From the NCBI RefSeq assembly GCF_902806685.2, contig NC_048545.1, forward strand, positions 7,489,852 through 7,553,851: a stretch of DNA of 64,000 nucleotides, in the 5' to 3' direction. The DNA comes from Maniola hyperantus (taxonomy: Eukaryota; Arthropoda; Insecta; Lepidoptera; Nymphalidae). The notes under the pieces were generated by a model. The model ran no database searches. It was not told the DNA's origin and saw only the letters and a program-made list of their open reading frames with translations. Positions 20,986 through 31,146 of the stretch are shown piece after piece (position 1 is the stretch's first letter; each line of letters starts with the position of its first letter). The translations under genes were made by a program, and so were the position numbers.

Positions 20986-22995
20986 TCGAAATTTAAATAA
21001 ATTTAATAAATTGTAAAAATTTAAATATTTTGAAAAATATTTTTGTTTTTAAATAAAAACTGTTTTGAATTATCGTTGCTTCTACTCGTAGTTACTAATC
21101 TAGGAGCCTATAGAGAATAAATTTTGTACTACCTATTATATTAGTATTTACTCATATTAATATAATAGGAGTCAATTAAAGTAAGAATTAATAATAATAA
21201 GTACCTTTATATGGTATTAAAAATTATATTAGGTTATTAATGGTTAAAATTCGTAACTTGCTAGCAGCTCCCAATTCCATGAAATGATTAAAATGAAATC
21301 GTTTTGTCAAGATTACCGATGTAATTTTAACGGGTCCCATAATGGTAATTGTGAGGCGCCGCCCGCCCTCAAAACGCCTTTATTTAAATAAGTAATTGAA
21401 TTGCTTTCTTATTACAGAGCGGTATACCAATGGTAAACCTTTTCCTTTATTTTTTTATCGTCATACTGATTGCTCTGACATTATGCCATTCAGAGTGCAA
21501 TTAAATGACAAAATTTATATTACACGTACCTACCTACCTAAGTAATTTTAAACAATATGATTGCCTTTTATTCAATTTCAAAACAAATTTAAGCTCATGA
21601 TTAAAAATTAAGCGGGTCGTTCATATAGTAATACGTTTATGGGTCACTTACAAACAAATCATATGTATAAAATATTCGAGAAACGTTGCATTTATTTTTC
21701 TTGGCAATGCCCAACTGTATTGAAACAAATAGATTGATTTAGAATGTATTCTGCTAAGTAGGCTGATTTAGATAAATGAATTGTCAGTCATTTTAATCAC
21801 AAAGTGCCATGAGCAGTAAAAATAATTACAAACTGAATCTACTTTCGATAAAGAGTTGGTCTGAAAGGAATAAAATGAGTAAGTAGAAACTCTTAAAGTT
21901 TATCTCGTCTGATAGACGGCAGAGAAATTCCCGTCAATCATAGGCGTGATAACCTTCATCTACTTTCTTGTCTTACAGTTTGAAGCGTGTCTGTCAAAGT
22001 ACAATAGGCTGCGTTCATTTAGTCCTAGTCGAGTTTGCAGTTTGCCGTTCATAATATTTGTATACGAAAAGGGGTTGAAGCATATCCTTATACTTATAAT
22101 TACTACTTTATTTGTCACGTAATGAATATAAATTTATTCTACCTATAATATTCACTATTTCAGAGTTAAAGTATTAAATAAATAATTTGAATATTCAAGC
22201 CGACCTATATGTACAACATTTGAAGCATTAGCCTTACCCTGATCAAAAGTATATAATAAAATACTTAAAATAACTTATGATGTTTATTTAATTTTTTACG
22301 CCTAATCCCACCTAATAAATAATTGTGTAGTATAGCGTAATTGTAAGGTCACAATTACTTTTATAGTTGCAACTTGAATTAAATCAAATTCCCTTTCACA
22401 TTCAATCCTCCTATAAGTACCTCAAAGGTAACTTCCTCTTCAACATCAAGCTATATTTAGAGAACGCAATTAGTATAACAACGCCTCATTTTTTCTAATA
22501 GGAAATCATCTGTTGCTCATTCTAAAAGTATCATTTTCATACATTCTCCACATTGCATCTTGAAAAATTATACACTGCATGAAAAAAAGTCTGATTTCTC
22601 CGTGCTGGTGCGTACATTTATTACCATACCGTGGCCCATATGCAACGCCGGGAGGCCTCAGCTGTCATTAAATAACCTAACCAATAATCGGTCCTATATA
22701 AATCATGATAATAGTAGATCATTGAAGATGCATCCGAGAAAACACTGAAGGAAAGCTCCCGCGGTATCTATTACATAGAGCCTACATGTAATCGCAACGC
22801 CTATTGATGCCTCAAAGGCGGTAATTAGACTTTGTTCCACGGGAGCGCTCGCATTTTTATAGCGAACAAAAAAGAAGGTTAATTTGGCGTGTATTTTTAA
22901 CTTTATGGACGTGCGGCCTTACACTCTACATAATTAGATGTTTGAGTATGAAAATGTTAAATACAACCTTTCATCATATAGACATATACTTTCAT
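20986..22995. other. Unique, very AT-rich stretch
   Basis: No repeat recognised and no supported exon. A 62-codon frame at 22560 lies in slightly GC-richer sequence (22610-22860), which may hold a regulatory element. Confidence 0.35.
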
Positions 22996-22997
22996 CA

Positions 22998-23260
22998 TAT
23001 ACATCATCATCATCTCTTCCACTCAAGCACGGGTCTCTTCTCAAAATGACAAGAGTAGGCCAAAGTCCACCACGATGGCTAAGTGCGGATTGGATAATTT
23101 CACACACCTTTGAGAATATAATTGAGAACTCTCAGGCATGCAGGTTTTCACTCAATGTTTCCACCTTTAAACCAAGTTATATTTAATCGTTTAAAAAAAC
23201 GTAGGCACGTACCTAACTCCGAAAAGTTAGAGGTGCATGGCCGGGAAAGAATCCCAAATC
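22998..23260 (-). mobile_element. Non-LTR retroelement 3' end, family I, with GAT tail
   Basis: On the minus strand it reads 'cacctctaacttttcggagt', then 'cctgcatgcctgagagttct', 'atccgcacttagccatcgtg' and ends in a gatgatgatg run. Four copies are in the window (also 28455, 29300, 41553), all ending in GAT repeats, the signature of target-primed insertion. Confidence 0.6.
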
Positions 23261-23279
23261 CCTCGAATAGGTCTACATC

Positions 23280-23537
23280 TTAACCCCTTGTCATCATCTT
23301 ATGATGATAAGAGTATCGACTTTGGTACTTAAAAGTATCTATACCTAAGTATTGGAATGGTAATTTTGGAACGCCCACAATTTGTATGGGACCATTAATA
23401 AAAACACCGTTATGACCTATTAGATCAATATGTCGGGAATAGCTTTTATCCCATTGAAACCAACTGTCTGCATTCGTGCACTTCCAAAGATATCTCGCTT
23501 TACACTTGAACTCTTGACTTTTCTCCATACTTGACAA
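23280..23537 (-). CDS. Unrecognised 85-codon open frame (doubtful)
   Basis: The predicted protein starts MSSMEKSQEFKCKARYLWKC and contains DSWFQWDKSYSRHIDL, a rather protein-like composition with several tryptophans. It lies just upstream, on the same strand, of the family I retroelement, so it might be decayed coding sequence of a longer element, or chance. No family recognised. Confidence 0.15.
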   Translation of the reverse strand: MSSMEKSQEFKCKARYLWKCTNADSWFQWDKSYSRHIDLIGHNGVFINGPIQIVGVPKLPFQYLGIDTFKYQSRYSYHHKMMTRG

Positions 23538-23929
23538 TCATTTCCTGATATATGAATTCCTTACATTTTATTACTAGAAATGAACGGTGATTGAAAAGTA
23601 ACACGAAATCATTTCCAAACCGCACGTAGTCATTCATAAATGTGAGCGCCGTCCGAGCTCAGCGTAATTTGATCATTTTTGTGGTATGTCAATTGCTTTG
23701 ATACCTTCGACGAAATTCAATTAAGAGTAAGATTACATCTGTGAATGCTGTTGCTCACCTCAATAGCTACATAGCTATGTGTGGTGTGGTCCAGTTTTAG
23801 ACGTCAATATGAAGAGTGTTACTGTAAATTTGGTTTCGCGTGGTTTCATGAGATGTATATCGTCAAAAATTTGTGCCAGGCCGTTAGGCCAAAAATAATA
23901 TACTCGTGTGAAGTACGAATCGATAACCT
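23538..23929. other. Unique AT-rich stretch
   Basis: No gene or repeat recognised. Confidence 0.3.
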
Positions 23930-24270
23930 ATCGCCCCTCGAGGTAGAGCCGGCGTAACGTCATAGTGTTCGGTGGAGATGCAGCGGGTATCATCGTGTCT
24001 AATCAAGTTCGCACGCGGCGCGGTGGCTAAATCATTCGATTATTGATTTCCGATGTCGCGGTCGTGATCGGGCGTGGGGATTCGACGTTCGGCATGACAG
24101 CGCAGCCATTGTCGGCCGCGGCGGCCGGTGCTGCGACGCGGGCTCATTCTCCGCGATTAAACGCTTGTAATTCCAACAATATCATCCCGCCTGTCCAATT
24201 CAATCTGCGCCAAGCTACTTCGGCTCTCGTCTCGTGTCGTCCGATTCCCGATAGCGGGTTTGTGCACGAA
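23930..24270. other. GC-rich unique island, candidate regulatory element
   Basis: The clearest base-composition outlier that is not a MITE. It includes 'cattcgattattgatttccg', 'cattgtcggccgcggcggcc' and 'ccgattcccgatagcgggtt'. An 87-codon open frame (MISDVAVVIGRGDSTFGMT) crosses it without splice or domain support. It has no inverted ends and no other copy in the window. Candidate enhancer, or an unrecognised exon or promoter. Confidence 0.35.
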
Positions 24271-25271
24271 CTTTTTTGTTCTAATAAATTTTTTGGATTG
24301 TTCTAGGTGACATACTTTTGTAAAGAGATATTTAGATACGAGATACTGTAGTTTCATAGATCAAGATCCAGATTTTTAGGACGCTAAAACAATAATGTAC
24401 AAATGATTTTTATGTATGTTGTAATTGAATTTGCTGGCGAGACTATTTTTATGTCAATTTTACTATCATCAGACGAAACAGCTTTTTTTTATTACATTGA
24501 TATAATTTGCAATATAATGAATGTTTTAATTAACATTCTCTCATTTAAACCAAGAAACTCTACCAATCTTTAAGTACTTACTAATAATTAAATTTATTCT
24601 GTTCACTGCTTGCTAGCATCATCATCTTGGTAATAGAAGACGATTACGTCTTTCATAATTAGTTGGTTAAGGATTGTTATGATACGTCGTAGTTGCTTGA
24701 GAGACTAGAACCATTCTACCATCGGCAATAAAGCTGCAAAAGGTGCTTTTACTGTCCTATTAACTCTCCTAATAGGCTCTACGTAGGGGTTAATCCATGC
24801 ATAATTGAACTCTATAAACAGAGAACTGTAAACGAAAGTAGGTAGGTAGCGCACAGGCACGGACCCTTAATAGATCCATTACAATTTACATGAATAGGGA
24901 CTATTATAAGAGATTCATAAACTACGCATCTAAAGTCGTAAAACTCATTTCAAGCCATCTTAAAGCTCATTAGTTTTCATTAAAAATCTTCTCAAAAAAT
25001 ATTTTTATATATATGTTACAGACATCAACAAAACCTTTACACATTATTTTGTTCGTGTCCTCTTTTTTTACACTCACTACGAAGTCTCCTCACAATGTAA
25101 GTAAGTATTCGTTAAAAATCCTAGACTTTATCAAATAAGCTACATACCTACATTTTTAATCGGTTCATTTACCTCCTCTGGTTTATCAATTAAACACATT
25201 AGTCATTTTTCTAAAGGCCTATTAACCATTGCTAAAATGAATTTAATGTCCCTTTCAATGCCAAAGATATC
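24271..25271. other. Unique AT-rich stretch
   Basis: No gene or repeat recognised. Confidence 0.3.
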
Positions 25272-25428
25272 TATAGTACGCGACAGGTTGAGATGGCAAT
25301 CGGGGAGGAAACTACCCGCACAGCCCCCGTGCTAACCCGGTGCGGGCGAGCGCGGGTGACGTATGCGTGTGCGGGGCGTCTCCGCATCTCATACCCCGAT
25401 TGCTATCTCGACATGTCGCGGATTATAC
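25272..25428. mobile_element. GC-rich palindromic MITE, family D (copy 4, full length)
   Basis: Starts tatagtacgcgacaggttga and ends 'ctatctcgacatgtcgcgga' ttata. The interior 'cccgcacagcccccgtgcta' and 'gagcgcgggtgacgtatgcg' form the inner palindrome. Intact length about 157 bp. Confidence 0.8.
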
Positions 25429-25583
25429 CTGCGTTTAACATGTACAGTAATAAAAATATTTAAAAGTAACTGTACATATTTTAAAACTCCATAAATCTCT
25501 CATGTTGGCTTACAGTAATAACCATTTGAAATAAACAAGTGATGTAGGCTCATAATTATATACAAATTGGAATCTCGGGGTCA

Positions 25584-25834
25584 TAAGGGCCTGCTCAGAC
25601 GAGGGACTTTTGTCCGCGGAGGACAGAGGAGGACGGGAGCGAGCAAACTCGAGTGCTAAACGCGGACTTCTTCGAGGACTCCCCCGTACTTTTGTGCGGT
25701 CCAATCTGTCGATGTCCTTGGCTACTCGGGGTATTTTTAGTCCCTCGTGTACATTATTCGATGCAGTTGTAAGCGATATGTTTTGACGGACAAAAAATAC
25801 CCCGAGGACTGTCCCTCGTCTGTCTGTCGCCTTA
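25584..25834. mobile_element. MITE with terminal inverted repeats (taagggcctg... type)
   Basis: The left end 'gctcagacgagggac' is matched inverted by the right end 'gtccctcgtctgtctgtcgc' cttaa. A second inner inverted pair is ctcggggtattttta (about 25726) and 'aaaaaataccccgaggac'. About 250 bp, no transposase. Single copy in the window. An 80-codon frame at 25747 overlaps its right half and is probably chance. Confidence 0.65.
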
Positions 25835-26136
25835 AACGAGCTTATGGTTATCTAGCAAAAGCCAGCTACTTCGCTTGCGTTAATAAAGATATAAAATACT
25901 TTATCGCAATATATTACGACTGCAGATTGCCCATGATTAACCTTGCTATCGTTAGTGTTAACGTTATCATTACAGCTCTGTTAGTCTAAAAGCGTTACTT
26001 CACCATAATCGATGATATTCTTACCATTTAATTATACCAATTTGCAATATAGCGGAGTGTAGTTAGCTTCGTAATAACCCTTTCGTTTAAATAGAATTTA
26101 ATATTCTTGGCATAATTTACTTTTCTGAAAGCAAAA
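25835..26136. other. Unique AT-rich stretch
   Basis: Nothing recognised. Confidence 0.3.
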
Positions 26137-26269
26137 TCAAATATAAAAGGAAAAGCTGACTTACTGATTGACTGGACTATCAACGCACAGCTCAAACTAT
26201 TGGACGTATCGATGCAGATAGCTATTATTTCAGAAAGTCCACGCGGATGAAGTCGCGGGCATAAACTAG
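26137..26269 (+). mobile_element. Helitron, family B, internally deleted
   Basis: Starts TCAAATATAAAAGGAAAAG and ends ATAAACTAG before T. The 3' hairpin 'cacgcggatgaagtcgcggg' is intact. About 75 bp of the body is missing after 'gcagatagctattatttcag', so both termini are preserved around an internal deletion. Confidence 0.75.
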
Positions 26270-26286
26270 TATAAATATTAATAACG

Positions 26287-26470
26287 AGCTAACCCGGCGA
26301 ACTTCGTACCGCCTAACAGTCGATTATTTTTCAGGCAATTTTTTAAATTTTTCTCTCCGTAAGAACCATCCTTGTACTTCAAGGAATATTATAAAATTAG
26401 CGAAATCGATTCAGCTGTTCTCGAGATTTGCGATCAGCAACACATTCAGCGATTCATTTTTATATATAGA
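26287..26470 (-). mobile_element. Helitron, family C
   Basis: Body words 'cttcgtaccgcctaacagtc', 'tctctccgtaagaaccatcc' and 'agctgttctcgagatttgcg' match the copies at 537 and 981. It faces the family B copy just before it (opposite strand), so this is a tail-to-tail pair rather than a tandem joint. Confidence 0.7.
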
Positions 26471-26577
26471 GATATAGATGAACGATTATACCATGTAGAA
26501 AATGTTAACATCGTATTTTGCAAAGTTTTGTAAGGTATGCACAAACATAACAAGTGTTCTTTTTCACTATAGGATGG

Positions 26578-26890
26578 TAATTTTTAGGGTTCCGTACGGG
26601 AATTTTACCAACGGTACCCTATTACTAAGCCTCCGCAGTCCGTCCGTCTTTCCGTCCGTTCGTTCAGACCAAATCAAAAAAAAAAAAAAATCTCTACCTA
26701 TAGGTAGAGTTGAAATTTTGACAGCGTATGAAAATTTCATTTTATTTCTATTACCGCTATAACAACAAAATATGTATAAAAATTTAAATATGGCCACCAT
26801 ATAAATTAAAAAAAATATCAAAAAGTATAATCTTGTACGTTGCTACGAAACCCTTCGTGTGCGAGTTCGACTCGCACTTGACCGGATTTT
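26578..26890 (+). repeat. Family J interspersed repeat, divergent copy
   Basis: Starts 'agggttccgtacgggaattt' and ends 'gagttcgactcgcacttgac' cgg, matching the ends of the copy at 12926, but the middle differs. It contains a ~15-nt A run and the perfect 18-bp palindrome ctctacctataggtagag at 26692-26709. Open frames on both strands are repeat-borne. Confidence 0.6.
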
Positions 26891-27145
26891 CATTGTTCAT
26901 TCGTATTGGATGGAATTCATTCGGCGATGGGTATTAATTTTATGTCGATAACGGGAATATAGTGCAATAACACATGGCCGCGGGTAGTAAACCCGACAAA
27001 CACGTGTTGTAACACCATCAGTTGCGTTGGGGCGACCTGTTGTTTGCCTACAAGTTTTATCCCAATTAACGTCAAAGGCACAGTGATTAAATGTTTGTAA
27101 TCATTTTATGATGGCCTAGCGCAACGGTATGAAACGAAGTTTTGT
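26891..27145. other. Short unique stretch
   Basis: Includes 'cacatggccgcgggtagtaa'. No gene recognised. Confidence 0.3.
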
Positions 27146-27766
27146 TAAGGAAGGCGTCCACTAGAAACGGGTCGAACCGCATCGGTGCGGCGAGTATTAG
27201 TATTAGACTACCCCCCAATCGTGTAAGAAAAACGTATTCATCGTTATCATAATCGGTAGCAAATTCTGCCCCTTGATTGGCTATGAAATAATGTAAATAG
27301 CGAATCAACCAATCGAGTTGCAGAATTTGCGGTCGTTTACGATAACGATGAATACGTTTTTCTTACAAAATCGGGGGGCTGTTCCATTTGTCCTTACCAA
27401 GGTATACCTCCTGGTGTCCCACCTCTAGTCGACGCAGATATATATAACGGATATACATAAGAATTTAATAACACATAGTCGTTCTTGATTGTCCGCCATG
27501 TCGTCTTTTCCCATCAGTCACCACGTAGCTCGGCGCCTCCGCGTTCTCTTGACAAGAATATCGATCGAACGGCTGACTGTACGACGTTAGCCACAGACAA
27601 CTTCACTCTAGACTTGTACCGCAGACCATGTTTACTCTCAGTTGCTATTCAAATAAATTGTAATAAACAAAATGACGTCGTATTTCGTATGCATTATTTT
27701 ATAGCAGGCGGAGTTTAGCGTTGCACTGCGGCCCGAACCGGCCCGCCTGGTGGACGCTATCCTTTA
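27146..27766. mobile_element. TIR DNA transposon remnant with a nested MITE
   Basis: Left end 'aaggaaggcgtccactagaa' with 'acgggtcgaaccgc' is matched inverted by right end 'gcggcccgaaccggcccgcc' tggtggacgctatccttt. About 450 bp of non-MITE interior shows no transposase; the 77-codon frame at 27485 has no recognised domain. A family F MITE has landed inside at 27211-27378, so this element is the older of the two. Confidence 0.6.
27211..27378. mobile_element. Palindromic MITE, family F (copy 2, nested)
   Basis: Starts ccccccaatcgtgtaagaaa and ends 'tttttcttacaaaatcgggg' gg, with inner inverted pair 'gcaaattctgccccttgatt' and 'aatcgagttgcagaatttgc'. More diverged between arms than the copy at 18736. 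Lies inside the older TIR element. Confidence 0.8.
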
Positions 27767-27872
27767 TAGGTTGGCGGTTACCACCCAATGAGCAAAGCGA
27801 ATACGGCACAATTTAGTGTATAAAGCCAAATTATTTAAGTATAAATATATAGTAGGTAGGTATGCTGAGCTG
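27767..27872. other. Short unique stretch
   Basis: Nothing recognised. Confidence 0.25.
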
Positions 27873-27990
27873 TACACCCATTTGGGGTGGTATCACAGAT
27901 GAAAATGTTACATTTGTACTTTGTTTTTATCTGTGACACCAACAACAAATAAATGCATTTTCTTTCTTTCTTTCTATTCACTTGGAGGTA
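27873..27990 (+). mobile_element. Retroelement 3' end with (TTTC)n tail
   Basis: 'acacccatttggggtggtat', 'ttttatctgtgacaccaaca' and 'acaaataaatgcattttctt' followed by tttctttctttc is a familiar lepidopteran repeat end. AATAAA at about 27947 would be its polyadenylation signal. Only ~115 bp is visible. Confidence 0.5.
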
Positions 27991-28454
27991 TTCAAAAACT
28001 TATTGGCGTTTTGATATGGTTTTGATACATTTTATTTGTTTCAAACATTAATTGCTGGCGCACACGTACCTGCTTCACGTTCATTTCAGTGAAAAAGACA
28101 ATAGCTCGATGAATATTTCATGAGAAGCAGATATTTAATGACCATGGTATACAATGCTTGTGGCATCAATTAGAAGCAATTCAAGCTGTTTCTCTCACTT
28201 GACCCGCGTGTCCCATGACCTTTTAAGTATTGGATAAGCTTCGATTTATAGCTTTTTTCTTATTGCTTGAAAAGGTCAGATATTTCAATTCGCATTGACG
28301 CGGGTGACATGGGAATTGTCTTTTTACTTGAAGTGATTTAAATGTAATAAAATTGTTGATCGGAAAATCGATGTCTATTGTTGGGGCATCAGTCAACTGC
28401 GACCGAATTATCATATTAATTAATTGGGTACACAGCGTATAGGAATACCAAGGC
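27991..28454. other. Unique AT-rich stretch
   Basis: A minus-strand 63-codon frame at 28223 is unremarkable. 'gacccgcgtgtcccatgacc' near 28201 and 'cgcgggtgacatgggaattg' near 28300 form an inverted pair about 100 bp apart, possibly an unlisted MITE. Confidence 0.35.
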
Positions 28455-28702
28455 GTAAGTCACCTCTAACTTTTCGGAGTTATGTGCGTTTTTAAGTAAT
28501 TAAAATATCACTTGCTTTAACGGTGAAGGAAAACATCGTGAGGAAACCTGCATGCCTGTTCTCCATAATGTTCTCAAAGGTGTATCAAGTCTGCCAATCC
28601 GCACTTGGCCAGCGTGGTAGACTATGGCTAAAACCCTTCTCACTCTGAGAGGAGATCTGTGCTCTGCAGTGAGCCGGTGATGGGTTGATCATGATGATGA
28701 TG
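28455..28702 (+). mobile_element. Non-LTR retroelement 3' end, family I, with GAT tail
   Basis: Reads 'cacctctaacttttcggagt', 'gtgaaggaaaacatcgtgag', 'ccgcacttggccagcgtggt', 'tgagccggtgatgggttgat', then atgatgatgatgaag. The best preserved of four copies. Confidence 0.65.
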
Positions 28703-28756
28703 AAGTCACTTCAATATTGAATGTTTGCAATATTGATTCAGTCGCAAAATCATACC

Positions 28757-28843
28757 TGCTTATTAATTTTACTAAAACGAACTCTATAAGCTGCTGCTAT
28801 TTCATTTAGCGGCAGCTTATAAAGTTTGTTTTAAATAAGTAAA
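28757..28843. repeat. Long-stem hairpin
   Basis: Left arm 'aaaacgaactctataagctg' ctgcta pairs with right arm 'tagcggcagcttataaagtt' tgtttt around a 7-nt loop (tttcatt). Pairing continues outward with some mismatches to a stem of about 40 bp. It is the size of a pre-microRNA, but AT-rich decayed MITEs give the same picture. Confidence 0.5.
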
Positions 28844-29041
28844 GCTAAGCGTAAGTAAGTAAAGCTAAATTTAAGTTTTAGTCAAAAAAGATGCTGTGCT
28901 TCAAGTTCAATCTACTCTACACATATTGCACTGTGCCTTAGAAGTTTTGTCTTCTTAGCTCAGGAAAAAAAATTGTATACGTACTAGTGACAGACAGCCA
29001 ATAAAACACTATCAATGTATATTTTCTCCATCGTATTGCAA

Positions 29042-29253
29042 TCTATATAAATAAAACGAAAAGGTGACTGACTGATCTATCACGCACAGCTCAAACTACC
29101 GGACTAATCGGGCTGAAATTTGGCATGCAAATCGCTATTATGACGTAGGCATCCGCTAAGAAAGGGGTTTTGAAAATTCAAATTCTAAAGGGGGTGAAAT
29201 AGGGATTTGAAATTTGTGTAGTCCACGCGGACGAAGTCGCAAGCATAAGCTAG
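29042..29253 (+). mobile_element. Non-autonomous Helitron, family B, full length
   Basis: Begins TCTATATAAATAAAACGAAA and ends GCATAAGCTAG before T. The 3' hairpin is 'cacgcggacgaagtcgcaag'. Body words 'gctgaaatttggcatgcaaa' and 'gacgtaggcatccgctaaga' match the other family B copies. Confidence 0.8.
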
Positions 29254-29299
29254 TCTCTTTGTATGTGTTTTATCAAATCATGAACTTCACAAACTTCAC

Positions 29300-29495
29300 C
29301 GTCATGATCAACCCATCGCCGGCTCACTACAAAACATGATTCTCCTCTCAGAGTGAGAAGGTTTTTGGCCATAGTCTACCACGCTGGCCATGTGCGGATT
29401 GGTAGACTTCACACACCTTTGAAAACATTATGGATAACTCTTAGGCGTGCAGGTTTCCTCACGATGTTTTCCTTCGCCGTTGAAGTAAGTGATAA
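29300..29495 (-). mobile_element. Non-LTR retroelement 3' end, family I
   Basis: Minus-strand copy with 'catgatcaacccatcgccgg', 'taccacgctggccatgtgcg' and 'gcaggtttcctcacgatgtt' on the plus strand. The 65-codon open frame at 29353 is translated repeat. Confidence 0.6.
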
Positions 29496-30117
29496 TTATT
29501 TAATCCTGCGCAGTCTTGCTTCTTTATTATTCAATAAAAAAAAATCCTAAAATAATATTCTCACGGCCCCACACTTCCTGTTTTTACAGGAACCTTTTTT
29601 CACTAAAATGACAGCGGGTGGACATGTTTAACACTAGCGCTCATACAAGCATCCTGTGTGCGAGATTCAGCAAAAAAACGGCCGAATTTTGCTATTCAGT
29701 TTTGTCAACGTAATATGCTGAAACTGGCATCCCAAAAAAGCAAGGTCAAGTTATAGTTATAGTGGATCCAGATATATTTATTTTCAACTTATAATGCAAT
29801 TACACGCGCGTCCCGCTTTGGTTTAGCGTTCTGTCCCGTGAAAAACAAGACAAGAACCACTGTGCTTAGACTTTAGACTCTGGTCACACTACTGAGTTTT
29901 GCGGAACCAGTAAAAGCCCTTCCTGTTCCTGTTCCTGTGGACGGCCGTGTGAAAGTCCCTAAGTACCCATATTCACTATTTGCCATAGATAACTAAAGCA
30001 ATTTGGTGTCAGAACTTTAATGCTCGCACTTGACTGAACATCATACACTTAAGTTTTAATTTAACCCATAAGCTACATGACCATTAAAGCTCATCCTGAA
30101 CAATTTGATGTAATAAA
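29496..30117. other. Unique stretch
   Basis: No gene recognised. Confidence 0.3.
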
Positions 30118-30195
30118 TACCGGTTGCCCGCGACTTCAGTCGCGTGGGAAAGGAAGTGTCCGCAAAGAAAATTCCTTTTCGTTCTCATGGGATTA
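30118..30195 (-). mobile_element. Helitron-like fragment with terminal hairpin
   Basis: 'gcccgcgacttcagtcgcgt' forms the same CGCG-loop-CGCG hairpin as families A and B but the following sequence differs ('gtgtccgcaaagaaaattcc'). The CTAG end is not preserved. Probably the 3' end of a fourth Helitron family. Confidence 0.45.
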
Positions 30196-30266
30196 GAAAA
30201 ATCTATAAGTTATTGATACAGCAGGAGTGAAGACTAAAAATATTATTTTAGGACTAATTTTCGTGT

Positions 30267-30350
30267 AATAATACGCGATAGGTTGAAATGGCAATCGGGG
30301 AGGGAATGCCCCGCATACACGTCACCCGCGCTTGCCCGCACCGGGTTAGG
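30267..30350. mobile_element. GC-rich palindromic MITE, family D (copy 5, left half)
   Basis: Left arm 'atacgcgataggttgaaatg' with gcaatcgggg is present, then 'cacccgcgcttgcccgcacc'. The right half is replaced by the retroelement end that follows. Confidence 0.7.
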
Positions 30351-30357
30351 TGATGTC

Positions 30358-30490
30358 TAGTATGTAGTAGGTTTCCTGGTGGATACTGCTTTAAGCAATA
30401 AGACTGCCTCTGCATACGTTCGTGTTAGCTTATAGTTTATTTGTGTATTTTTTGCTTTGTGTGCAATAAAGACTTTCTGTCTCTCTATCT
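30358..30490 (+). mobile_element. Retroelement 3' UTR fragment with AATAAA
   Basis: 'ctgctttaagcaataagact', 'gtgtattttttgctttgtgt' and gcaataaagactttctg resemble the 3' end of a common lepidopteran LINE. The body is absent. Confidence 0.45.
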
Positions 30491-30539
30491 AGTATATTCC
30501 TAGAAATACTACTATTGCTACAGAGTAAAATTCGGAAGT

Positions 30540-30690
30540 GTGTTAGTAGAGCAAATTTTAAAACTCCAAGGTGGCGGGAAACGGGTGGATGAGGAGGGCC
30601 AAAGTGAGTGTTTGGCGGCGTGCTCTTGAATAGGCTTATGTCCAACAGTAGACGCATATAGGCTGATGCATTGGATTGGAACCGTACCTC
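30540..30690 (+). mobile_element. RTE-type LINE, 3'-terminal fragment
   Basis: One frame encodes KVAGNGWMRRAKVSVWRRAL then AYVQQ, stop, THIG, matching the C-terminal end of the RTE stub at 1253. It contains two stops and no ORF upstream. The minus-strand frames of 73-75 codons here are antisense shadows. Confidence 0.65.
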
Positions 30691-30790
30691 GTTTTAGATA
30701 ATTTGAGTATTTAGAAGCAAACCATTGCTTTATTACCACACATTATCACGGTTGTAAATAGCTCCTATAGTTCTCCTGTATTCACTATTA

Positions 30791-30919
30791 GGTCTCACAG
30801 TGCACTCCAACGCAGTGTGGATTCAATCAATCAGATTTTTGAAAATTGACGTGACACTACATTATTCAGTAATCTGATGGGTGGAATCTACACTGTGCTT
30901 TCGAGCACACTGTGAGACC
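30791..30919. mobile_element. Palindromic MITE, family G
   Basis: Left end ggtctcacagtgcactccaa and right end 'tcgagcacactgtgagacc' are inverted, with a second inner pair 'cgcagtgtggattcaatca' and 'ggtggaatctacactgtgct'. About 129 bp, single copy. Flanks TTA and TCA would fit a 3-bp TWA-type duplication with one change, as in PIF/Harbinger elements. Confidence 0.65.
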
Positions 30920-30948
30920 TCATATTAATACTTGTGAATGCGGGAGTA

Positions 30949-31146
30949 ATCCTGCGTCCTAGGTGGGAGCGGATGCGTCCTGCGGGGCGGCCAGCATGTA
31001 GAACAACCTCTTAATATTTAAAAAAAAATGTAAGGTAGACCCGCGGATGTGTCATCGAGAGCGGGTGCCGAGCGGCATAGAATGTATGGCATCGCGCCCG
31101 CGGCCCGCCCCGCAGGACGCAACCGCTCCCACCTGGGCCGCAGGCT
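30949..31146. mobile_element. GC-rich MITE with ~45-bp TIRs
   Basis: Left 'ctaggtgggagcggatgcgt' cctgcggggcggcc is matched inverted by right 'ggcccgccccgcaggacgca' accgctcccacctgggc. The centre includes an A run and 'gatgtgtcatcgagagcggg'. The sequence is distinct from family D. The 75-codon plus-strand frame at 31047 is carried by the right TIR. Confidence 0.7.

Noticed and set aside
20822..21016. 64-codon open frame beginning MKFESWWLWEITINED
   Set aside because: Lies within the half-copy of the palindromic element P, and the same bases recur, frame-broken, at 60006-60641.
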